A stretch of DNA of 64,000 nucleotides, from positions 496,001 through 560,000 of the forward strand of contig NW_024037057.1 of NCBI RefSeq assembly GCF_015706575.1, written 5' to 3'. Each line of letters begins with the position of its first letter. Position 1 is the first letter of the stretch. A model generated the notes under the pieces. That model saw nothing but the letters and a program-made list of their open reading frames with translations, was not told the DNA's origin and ran no database searches. Source of the DNA: Patiria miniata (Eukaryota; Echinodermata; Asteroidea; Valvatida; Asterinidae). Positions 20,250-30,633 of this stretch are shown piece after piece. Position numbers and translations under genes: made by a program.

Positions 20250-22600
20250 ACTTGAATTTTGTGACGGTTATCGGGTGAAAATTGAAAATTAAATAAGAGA
20301 CTTAGCTGTTTTTTAGGATAAATATTTTTTTTAAAATAAACTTGAAGGACTCATTGGCACCTTATCATGAAAAATAACCGCTTAAAAGGACTGTATTCAA
20401 GCCAGCACGACTGAATTGCATGTAGACTGAACCCATCGGCTGTAGGTAAGTAAATGTTGGCGTCGTTTATAAATGTTTTGTTCTGAGGCAAAACTGCAAT
20501 GTGAGACTGACACACTTGAACGAATAAGGATATCGAACAGAATTGCGGGAAAGATTGCTTACAAATAATTGTTTTTTACTCATCTGCAAGTGATTTCTCA
20601 TCAGTTTTATTGAGGATAACGAAGGTAAAATTCTGAACACAGATGAATGTTTCTTGGGGAGATTACGGTTAGAAATCATTCTGACAAAAAAAAAATATAG
20701 CTAAGGAGAAATTAAAGGGCAACCCTCGTCGAGGGACCTTTTGCTTTCAGGCTCTGTCAAAGGAAACGGGTCAACTTGTACCCAGGTTAATGCGTACCCG
20801 AATCAACCCCTAACCAACAATTTACACCATCGATTCGTATCCAAGTCAGCTGGCACCCCAGTCAACTCGTACCCTCGTGTGCGTGGCTCAATATATTTGC
20901 CCTATTGAAAAAAAAATCCGAACAGGCACACGAAAGTGCACAAGTGCTTCCCTTTAATGCGTTTACCTTGCAGACTGTCGATTTTCACGTAGTTCGGAGC
21001 CTATAGGCCTACAAACAATGGACGACCTCTAGTTAACCCGGAAGTTTTGTCCGTTAAAAGTTGTGTATACCACCGGATATGAACGTGTATATTTGCAATA
21101 TGTAAAGTCACTCGATTCAGTATTCACATATCCTCAATTCTAATGCTGCAATTGTCACAAAATGTTCACACAAATATTGACTAATGACGCTACTCCAAGT
21201 GTCTATAGACGGTTTCCTACACAGAAAGGGGCTCATTGTGGTGGAATTCCATATTCTGAGGCCACATGAATATCATATTTAATTTGCAATGACTCATTGT
21301 AGGCCAAATTCACAACCTGAAACACGGCCGCGGCCGGCTTCAGGACAGGCCTAGACCTACTACCAAAATTCCAGTCATAAAACAGAGTAAATTTGCTGTC
21401 CAAAAGCCCTGATGTAAGTTGATCCTGTCTAGAGATGTCCGTCCACAATTCTCTAAAAACAACAAATACTTGTTTGCAACTATATACGTACATGAGCAAG
21501 TCACAACTGTTCTCCTTGATCCGTTGCCCCCCAAAGAAGCGATAGGTGCGTGCAAGTGCGGTTCGTCAATGGCATCATACAATCGTACTGAAATGGCGTT
21601 TTCCTATGTCTTAACAGGCTGCTTCAAAAGCTCTAGAGCGTACAATAAAAGCCTGCCCCTTTTCAAGGACTGGTATTGTATGACACTTTTTTGTTGAGCA
21701 CTGTTACCTTTGAAAAATCCCTCCATTGCCTTCGTAGGCTCTCCATTATACTGCGAACTAACGCATATGCCATTGAATTATATATGTAGTGGTTCAATGC
21801 ATACGCAAAAGCTTATGCAGTGCACGATAACCATTCATTGAGTATAATTATGTCGGTAAAAATCAGAGTGAAAACCATTCGAAATTCAACCGATTATTAC
21901 TAAACACAAATTAAAAAAGATCTCCACTTTAAGCTAATTAATATTCTATGGAAGTGGACCACTTGTGCAAAAGTGAGGGAAAAAATCGTGATTGTAAAAT
22001 ACTGCATGTATTTTAGATCGTGATTAATTAGTGTTTTTAGACAACTTCTGTCTGAGTTTAATGCTAAGTTAAACAACACGATCTCGAGTGTATATAAAAC
22101 GGCCAAAACTGGGCCGAGTCCAAATGGCATGCAGAAAGTTGGGCAAACTGATCGCACACTGACGTATTACATGTATACGGTTTGAGCTCACCCGAGTCGA
22201 TAACTCCAACACAAGTTCAGTCAATAAACAATCACAAAAGTCCACGGAAATAATTTGAAATGATCACAAGAACTAACTGATATAAAGCAATATAGTGCTT
22301 ATTCTAGCTTGTAACTTCTAATTAGCGAAAGTATAGTGAATTAAACAAATGCACTGTACATTTTGTGCGACAGAAGACTGAACGACGTTAACCAAAGGAA
22401 TGCTCAGGGGCTGCCCTTGAACTGCAACATAAACAATACCCGTTAAAGGTGCAGCCTTCGACTTAAAGGGGCACGCTCACTTACTGATCTGTTATAGCCA
22501 TAGAGTAAACAAGCCTGCGTCGGCTGTACAAAACAAATTGATGTTGATTACATGTGTACGCTATTAAAACAAATGTGATAACCAGTTTCCTTGCATGCGT
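20250..22600. other. Upstream region with no recognised gene
   Basis: Only short frames on either strand, none resembling a known family. A CGGCCGCGGCCGG palindrome-like GC cluster lies near 21326. Distal promoter elements may be here, but none can be shown. Confidence 0.35.
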
Positions 22601-22607
22601 GTATCAA

Positions 22608-22655
22608 TGGGGGGGGGGGGGGGGGAGGGGGGTGCGTATCAAGGATGGGGTGTCA

Positions 22656-22686
<31 letters not shown>

Positions 22687-22702
22687 ACACACACACACCA
22701 TG
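22608..22702. repeat. Poly-G / poly-C / (CA)n simple repeat
   Basis: A G-run near 22610-22632, a C-run near 22657-22672, then (AC)n to about 22698. Prone to sequencing and assembly error. Confidence 0.9.
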
Positions 22703-22975
22703 CAGCTCTATGAAACCCACAAACAATACTATTCATAATTTCCACATATGTGGACAAATTAGGGACAGAGCCAGCATGGTTATGGATTTTAGTCTGTATT
22801 GACAGTCTTATTATTTCGTATTGCGTGCATAGCCTACAGTTGTGGGTTAAGGGTAGACATCCAGGCCAGGGCATCATCCGTGATTGTGTTGATTAATAAT
22901 CGTCGGATTTGAACAGCGACCCCATTGAAAGTATTTTGGCGGTCGTGCCTACAGCAACCCCGAGTACGGTCATCG

Positions 22976-23772
22976 GCCGACGTCAGCGAGCGGTCAATTC
23001 TGAGAAGGCCAAGGGAGCAGGCCCGTTTTGGGGCAGTCTACTGCCAGGCGCAGCAGGGTAACAACTTTATTTTCGGGCGGGTCTATTACGCCTGCAGCAC
23101 TCGCGCAAGCACACAGGGGAACAGTGCAGTGGAAGGAAGACGGGGCACCTCTAAATCAAACACGGGACTCTTCTCTTGATGTTGACACTCGTTTATGATT
23201 AGCTACTCAGGGCGGACGGTAAATCATATCTAGACCTTGACAGGTGTTCCCAGGTACCTCCCCTAAACAGGTGCGGGTTTCCTAAACAGGTGCGAGTTCC
23301 CTGTACAAGTTATACATCTTCCCCACTATAAGTTAACGTCCACTCACCACTACGGCCTCGCTACCTCTTTCCGTTGACGGATATCCTCCCCTCTTCAACT
23401 GACTGGACTAGCGCACCCCCGCTTACTTATTACATTAAGAGCTTCACTAACGAACACAGCTGCCTACTACCACTAAACTTACTATGGAATTCGGGGTGTT
23501 CCACTTCATTGGTTCACTAGTTAATATCTTAAGTTTTCCGCAAGTTTTCTGACCACATGGTCCGAGTTTCACATCGTGCTCAAGTACTCGCACACACGAT
23601 GCGATGACAAACGTGTAGTTGCCAAGGCAACAACCGCTAACCGGAGCATAATAATCATAATACTGTGGCGGCCTGTGTCGATGTAGCCTGGGATTGCCCT
23701 CTGCCGACCCGACGAGCGGTTGTAGGGAAGGCCAGGGGAACAGGTCCGTTTTGGGGCAGTCTACCGCCAGGC
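22976..23772. repeat. Dispersed duplicate of a ~75-bp segment
   Basis: 22976-23051 and 23702-23772 share CCGTTTTGGGGCAGTCTA and surrounding bases (GAAGGCCA..GGCAGG, then CTGCCAGGCG or CCGCCAGGCG) in the same orientation. They may be parts of a decayed element, since a possible LTR follows at 23866. No protein motif was recognised. Confidence 0.5.
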
Positions 23773-23865
23773 GCTCGCAGCTGCTTCCTTCCACACACCG
23801 GGGTTGGATTAGACACTAGTTGTACTTGGGCGGACACAGGGGAATGGGATGGGACTGGGGTCTGA

Positions 23866-24331
23866 TGTTTCTACAAAACAGCACTCAAACTCGATGTGTA
23901 ATTGGAATAATGATTTATTAAAAAAAGATCACCTTGGTAGGATTACTATAGTGGCGCCTATGATCACCTAAATAGGGTTACACACTGAGGGAGAGCTTAA
24001 CTGCGGTGACTTGGTCTATTTACTCCAAAAAGGGTGCACTGGACTACACTGAACTACTCACAAGGCTAACAGTAAACTGGACGTGACTCTAACGGGACTT
24101 CAACGGACGTGACTCTGTGCGGACTCTGCAGTAACTACGACGGACGGGACAATGACGGACTGTACATAACTACTCACAGGACTTTGACTGCCTCGAACTG
24201 TTCCCGCCAGAGAGTAACTTTCCTGCCACCGCGCACTGCTTATTAAGCCGCGCGGTATGCATGCGTCACGGCATTCATGAATAAACTAACTAAAAGAGGG
24301 CGTCCTAACTTCGGACCATAATTTCGCTACA
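23866..24331 (-). mobile_element. Possible solo LTR
   Basis: On the minus strand it begins TGTAGCGAAAT and ends GTAGAAACA (TG..CA), 466 bp. An AATAAA lies about 50 bp from the 3' end and a GC-rich middle contains a possible TTAATAAG box. Five-bp flanks (TCTGA / ATACA) do not match and no second LTR was found, so this is tentative. Confidence 0.35.
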
Positions 24332-25165
24332 ATACACTAACTACCAGGAAAACCTTGGCATTGATTGGTCAATATTGCAACGTTAATATCACGTGTATTT
24401 TCACGTGATTGACATGTTGAGCGGGCAAGTTGATGCGTGCCTTGAGTGAAATCAATGACGTCTTGTTTCGAACACTGGTTTTCGAACAACTATTCAGATC
24501 ATTTTTATGTCTTTTTGCACCACGGAACGTACAGAAAAATAGCCCCCAAAATGTAAACACAAATGGTGTATATAAGTCCGATGTACGATACTTCCAAAAA
24601 ATGGGGAAATCGCCGCGGTGGACAAGTGACCGTCGTCATGTTTACTGGCGTGCCACGCTGCATGACCGGCTGAGGCTGTGATGTCAAACACGGCATGGCA
24701 ATACGCATCACACGGTGAGGGGCTCAGACCACGTGTAGCGAACTGTAAAAATGGAAGAGTGAAAGCTCTTTTTAGCGCCTGGTTTTTGCCAAGGCGGATG
24801 TTTAACGTGACCTTAGAAACTGAGATAAACCAACCTCGTCCCCAGGGTGTCGAGCAGTATACGCGCCCACCACTAATATTGGAAACGATGTTGGAAAAAG
24901 TAAGCACTGGGGACGAGGGTGGAGATAAAATACTTCGAGTTGAACTTGCTATACTTAAAACGATGTCTGGACGCTCGGTAATTTTATTTTTACGACGGGC
25001 CTCCCGTGGTGAGCAACCGTTTTAACTTTTACCGTTTTAGCTTACACGGTGTCTGAATATGGACTAAGATAGTGCTGAGGATTTTGTCAAATGTATACCT
25101 GAAAGTGTTCTTTGCATAAAGACAATTTTAACAATAGTACAAACATCAGAAAATAATTGAAGTAA
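24332..25165. other. Region with no recognised gene
   Basis: Overlapping frames of 115-137 codons exist on both strands (24494-24907 minus, 24678-25025 plus) with no recognisable domain. They are likely chance. Confidence 0.35.
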
Positions 25166-25536
25166 GGCCAAAAAAAAAGTCAGTCTCTGGTCAGCGCGCG
25201 CGTCGATTTATTTATGCGCGTCAATCTTTTTTTTTCCAAAATGTTCCGTGGTAGCTCCAACAGCGCTCTCTATTGCCGCACCTCCTCATTTTTTTTTTAC
25301 CAAAGAGCACCAAGGAATGGGAAATTGCACTAAGGCAAATGATCGAGAGCACCAATGCAAATTATTGAGGACACCAGTGTACATGAGGACACCAACAAAA
25401 GCAAAATAGTACCCCACCTTGTCTGTACAATCCAAGCTTGAAGGGAAAAAAAAGCCAAAAAAAACCCAAAAAGCCGCGTCCCCGCGTCAATTCCGGAACT
25501 TTGGTCTGACCAGAGACCGAATATTTTTTTTTTGCC
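25166..25536. mobile_element. MITE with GTCTCTGGTCAG inverted ends
   Basis: Left GGCCAAAAAAAAAGTCAG then TCTCTGGTCAG; right CTGACCAGAGACCG then a T-run and GCC. The termini are complementary over about 25 bp, allowing for the A/T run. About 370 bp, non-coding. Confidence 0.6.
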
Positions 25537-26279
25537 CAACACACAATACAATTAAGGAGAGACTTTAATGGAGTCTGGCAGGCTGGTGGCTCCGTATCCG
25601 AGCGGACAGAGCACATTGGTTTGCCAGTATTAAAGTTCACTGGGTCAGGCTTTTCGGGTGTTTTTGAACGTTCATTTCGTCTTGCCCATTTCGGCTAGTG
25701 ATCGACGAGCCCCTTCTCTCTTAATGCATGCAGTTTTGTTTGGAGGGTAGGTAAATTCACAGAAATCATTCATAAGTACCGACCCCTTCTGTGCAATATT
25801 CGCGACTGATGATTTGGGCATATATTCCTGGTAGGGTTGTTAGTTCTTTTCCACTAGATTTGCTCATTTTCATGGCCATGTTTGAAGTACCAAGTTCATT
25901 GTTACAATTTACGATAATCAAAAGCTGCTATACAATGGTCCATTCGATCTACCTGTCACTCGTAATTTGCTGCGAACGCCTTCCACTGTGAGTGATATAC
26001 AGCAGTTTGTCCTGATTTGCAGCAAATATAACTATAACATAAGAATGGCAGATTATCCGTCTTTTGTGTAGAAATATATTTCGCCATGTTTTTCTTAAGT
26101 TACGTATACAGCAGCTTCTATTATAAAGATTATACGAGTAAATTATAAACACGATTGGTAGTAAATTATGTTTGGTGGCAAACGTCGTTGGAATCTGTCA
26201 AGCATTCTCAGACTGGCAAATTCCAACAAACGCCGAATGATGTCAATAAAGTAAATTCATGAACACTTCTGGATTCATT

Positions 26280-26734
26280 CTAGCCCCAATGTGGCCAATT
26301 TACTGGACTACCTCCGTAAATTAAGGCCACACCATGTACAAAAACATGTCGAACTTTGTCAAATTTTGATTTTCACATTTAGGCTTAGTTTGTAGTTTAT
26401 GTTTGCTTTAGTAGGCCTACTCACCTTCTGTATAGGCTAATCAGAAAGTGCTGCCTTTTTCAAATGTCTGAATTTTCGTGAAATTTCATGTTGAAATTTT
26501 GATACGCAAACGTGTGCAAACTAATCTGGAAATTTCACGAAAAATAGACATCTGAAAAAAGGAAGCACTTTCTGAAAGAGGGTGAGGGTGCTTCTAAAGC
26601 AAAACTAAACTACAAACTGAGCGTAAATGTGAAAATCATAATTTGACAAAGTTCGACATGTTTTTGTACATGGTGAAAGTGTGGTCTTTCTTTACGGAGG
26701 AAGTCCAGTAAATTGGCCACATTTATGGGGCTAG
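26280..26734. mobile_element. 455-bp palindromic MITE
   Basis: Arms of about 200 bp are inverted copies from CTAGCCCCAATGTGGCC on the left to GGCCACATTTATGGGGCTAG on the right, with a ~50-bp loop. Flanks ATTCATT / TTTCATT suggest a target duplication. Confidence 0.8.
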
Positions 26735-27385
26735 TTTCATTCTACATGCTGAACAGTTTTATCCTCGTCGCCAACTAATGTAGTATTTGTACCTAATTAC
26801 CTCAGTGCGGGGGTGCGCGGCGGTGGATTAAGTCCTGGGTGGGGTAGCTCAGCACACGGTACCGGCTGAAGTTACATGTACTCACGCGGCTATCTCGTGA
26901 CTGACCCAAGCCGACTATAGCACTATAATGCTTGAATGGTTTAATATGTAATCACCACAATAAGCATCAGAAGAATTATTCCACGATTGAAAAAGAAACC
27001 CGCAATGACTCCCGCGTTTGTTCGATAAATATTGTTATGGAGCGCCAATATGGACAACCGGATGTTCCCATTTTCTGCTAGAAAAAAATTAGGTTTTCAA
27101 AAAACTCAATTCCTACTGGCAGAAATTTGGATTTTACTTTGACGACTATCGCGGCACCTTAAAAGTGGACAAATACAAAAAATCTCAAATTGTACTAGCA
27201 AAACGTTCGATGCTCCAAAAGCGGACGAAAATTATCCCACTTTTAATTTTTGAGAAGGGGTAAGCATTAAAACGTGCGCACTCATTAAGATGGATGACAA
27301 TTCTTACATAAAAGAAAAATGCATTATCAATTACTCCGAGAGCGTCGTTGAGATTCAGTTTTATTTACCAATACATTTCTTTTTT

Positions 27386-27694
27386 GGCGCAGTGTACTTG
27401 GTACTTGGTTGGTTCTTCTCCTAAGGACTTCCACAAGGGAGTATAACTAGGAGGCTAGAAACATCGGGCAAACCCCTTCTCATAGCAATAAGTGTTACTG
27501 GGTTCCTTTACGTGCGCTAGGCCTTATACAACACACGGGACCTCCGGCTCCCATCCGAAGGACGAAGCAATATTGATTAAGTGCATTGCTTATGGGCACA
27601 CGTGTCCAGGCCCGGGCTCGAACCCACGCCACTGTTGCCTCTGAAACACCAGAGCATGAGTCCGGTGCTCTTAACCGCTAGACCATGACACTCC
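27386..27694 (-). mobile_element. tRNA-derived SINE
   Basis: On the minus strand the head has a pol III A box (TGGTCTAGCGGTTAAGAGC) and a B box (GGTTCGAGCCC), spaced as in a tRNA with a long variable arm. It continues into an unrelated body ending near a GTACTTGG direct repeat. The 3' body and lack of a clean cloverleaf favour a SINE over a tRNA gene. Confidence 0.7.
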
Positions 27695-27718
27695 AGTGTA
27701 ATTATCGAATAAAGCATT

Positions 27719-28889
27719 TAGTCCGTGGGACGAGGCCTTTTTTCGCTCGCCACGCGGTCGGGTTCGCCGAATTTTTCAAAACTTCACAGACATGTAGATT
27801 TTGATGTACCATATCGAAATAACTTTGTTCCCCGATTTGCAGTTTGTTTGGGAAAGAGAAAATCTGGAATAAAAACGCCAAAAATTCCTCATGAGAAAAA
27901 AAACATAGAAAATAGCGCCCTCTATTGACATAGTCAGAAACCTTTTCTCACGCAATGGCCGTCCAAGTTGGGGCAGTCTATTCTTGACGGAGTTTTATTT
28001 ATTGTTCTCACGCTCGAACGGCGGGATCACGACCCACGAACGCTGCACTCGGAACAGGATCTCACACCACCTATCCGTAAGGGTTTGCAAGAATGATATT
28101 ACCGTGTCAATAACAAGACCCGCCTAAACTCGGCCAATGAGTGCTTGCTAGATTATACTTCTTTTTATTTCTCATCGGGATGCCAAAATATAAAATTAGA
28201 TTATATTAAATAAATCACTATTTGTATTTCTTTTGGTGACTACTTCAACCACATTGTGCCTGGAATATTAGGGAGAAAAAAAAAAAAACTGTATTTGCAG
28301 TTATTGCCGTCTTAAGTTTTTGAGTCATTATCGATTTGAAAATGCTGCGTCACTGCCATTGAAAAGGGGGAAGTCTGTTAAAAACCTTCATTTTTGGAGA
28401 TTTGACTTTTCGACAGATCTCTCCTCTTAAAAATAAGAATGTGGAGCAGAACTGAAAGATGTTACCGTGAGATTCTCAGAGATTTTTATATAGCTAATAC
28501 GTAACATTCGATCTTAAAACTTGATCATTTCAAGTTGGACAAACTAATGAAAAGGGTTTTGCATCCTGATGGGAAATATTAACTCAAGTCCAGAAGATGC
28601 ATGTAATATAAAACTTGAAAGAAGTATTATCTTGCAAGCACTCGTTGCGTGCGAAAAGTTTCTGACTGTGTCAATAGAGGGCGTTGTTTCTTTCTTTTTT
28701 CCTCGTGTAGAATTCTCGGCATTTTTATCCCAGATTTTCTTATTCCCAAACAAACTGTTGATCGGGCATCAATTTTGTTTCGATATGGTACATCATAATC
28801 TACATGTCTGAGACGTTTTACAAAATTCGGCGGACCAGATCGCATATCTCAAAAACTAAAGCGTTTTCGGCTTCTCGTCCCACGGACTA
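27719..28889. mobile_element. DNA element with ~235-bp terminal inverted repeats
   Basis: Begins TAGTCCGTGGGACGAG and ends with its complement CTCGTCCCACGGACTA. Inverted similarity extends through 27719-27955 and 28655-28889 with moderate divergence. The 700-bp middle is AT-rich with no transposase frame, so it is a non-autonomous element. Confidence 0.75.
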
Positions 28890-29240
28890 ATTCTAATTCG
28901 TCGTAGTTCGGGGAAATGCACTTCATTATGAAATTGGCGATGACTTGAAAAAACAAATAGTCGTTCTTCAGTCATTTATCATTCGCATATAAATTCGTTG
29001 GTCTTTCAATCTCGTTATTCTGTGGCAAGCTGAAACGTAACCAGGGGCGGATGGGGGTCATAAAAAACTAAAAGGATAAAAACTAAAAGGCATTCAAAAA
29101 ATTGGAACATCTGTAATTAAAAGAACCCGAACATTATGTAGTACATCTGTAAAGTTTCAATTCAAACTGTTAAAATGCTTTGTTATCATTTAAAGTCGGC
29201 ACTCTCATCATACGCACTCTCATGTACATTAAACGATTAC
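28890..29240. other. Spacer with no recognised feature
   Basis: AT-rich DNA between the long-TIR element and the TCCGAA array. No exon or repeat recognised. Confidence 0.4.
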
Positions 29241-29888
29241 AGCCCGATAGTCCGAAGGCTCGATAGTCCAATAACGATAGGGTGCGAAAGTCCGAATCGA
29301 CAATTAAGGTTCGACAGTCCGAATAGATGATAATGTTCGATAGGCCAAATATACGGTAGGGTTCGATAGTCCGAACTGACAATGACGTTCGATAGTCTGA
29401 ATTGACAATAAGGTTCGATAGTCCGAATGGACTGTACGATTCGTCAGTCTGTACGATTCGTCACCTTAGTGGGACTATCAGACCTTATTGTCGATTCGGA
29501 CTATAGGGCCTTACTGTCGATTCGGACCATCGGACCTTAAAGTCTTTTCGGACTATCGAACGTATTGTCAATTCAGAATAATAGACCTTCAGACTTTTGA
29601 ATCTTATTTTCGTTTCGGACTAATGAACCTTCGGACTGATTAACCTTATTGTAAATTCGGACTATAGAACATTCGGATACACGAACCTTCAGACTAATGA
29701 ACCTTCGGATTAATAAACCTTCGGACTATTTCATCAAATGTTCGGATTAACGAACATGATTTCATTTTCAGTCTAACGAACCCCCTCTTATGGAAATATT
29801 GTGCATTCGGACTATCGAACCTTCGGACTAAGGAACCTTATAGGACTATCGGACCTTCGGACTATCGCTCCTTTGGACTATCGCGCGG
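29241..29888. repeat. Inverted array of ~26-bp TCCGAA units
   Basis: The left half (29241-29465) repeats GTTCGATAGTCCGAAT with GACAATAAG spacers at ~26-bp intervals. The right half (29465-29888) carries the complement TTCGGACTATCGAAC. The whole is a large imperfect palindrome that ends at the BEL1 target site. Confidence 0.8.
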
Positions 29889-29895
29889 CCCCCAC

Positions 29896-30441
29896 TGTAA
29901 AGGAAAAATAAGGACACAAGGGGAGTCCTTATATTGTGTGTTCTGTGAGCACTGGCTGGGCAGGCGGGATTGATCCTGTTTTATTTCAAATTAAAATGTC
30001 CCATCATCCTCAGTGGAAGACAAGTGGGGAAAATTAGTCCGGTGGAGAGACTGACAATGGTGGAGATCGTTCTGGAAAATACAATAAGGGTAATCATAAA
30101 TTGAGGGCAAACTATTCAACATCAAAATCGTCATGGTAATAAACTGGAAGAATAGGAGCCTATTTCCGACACCTCGTGTGACGTGGCCTATTTTCGCCCA
30201 TCCCAAACAATTGAAATCTTTACATATGTGGATTCAAACAGTGCAATCAATAACTAGGGATCAATAACTGGGAAAATCACAGACTTTACAGTTAACAATA
30301 AACATGAAACTGGGTTTAATCTGGAAATAATCTTGCTCACCATCCGTAACCAGCCCAATGCCCTCCAATTCCCGCGGTTGCTATGTTGGTTTGCTGCATT
30401 AGTCCGCATGGTGGCGCTATTGAAATATTAAAGTCGCAACA
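29896..30441 (-). repeat. BEL1 3' LTR
   Basis: On the minus strand, TGTTGCGAC...CCTTTACA. Differs from the 5' LTR at about four sites by eye. Confidence 0.9.
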
Positions 30442-30633
30442 TAGCCGCCCCTAAACTGTGCGCAATAGTTTACATATCGCTGGCTTTAGCATGGGTGCAC
30501 AGATGGTGGAAGTTAACAGGTAAAGTTAAGAATCAGTAACTGGTTAGTAAGAAATAGTAACAAGTAACAACAGGCTTGACCAAGAGGCCGCCCCATGAAT
30601 GGTCACAGGGGGTGTACTCGGCGGTAACAAGGA

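Noticed and set aside
22925..23179. Small coding exon upstream of a possible LTR
   Set aside because: No conserved motif and no consistent splice borders; part of a duplicated segment.
24494..25025. Overlapping 115-137-codon frames on both strands
   Set aside because: No domain, no splice context, no copy elsewhere in the window; likely chance.
27607..27694. tRNA gene (A and B boxes present)
   Set aside because: Sequence continues without terminator into a SINE body and does not give a clean cloverleaf by eye.
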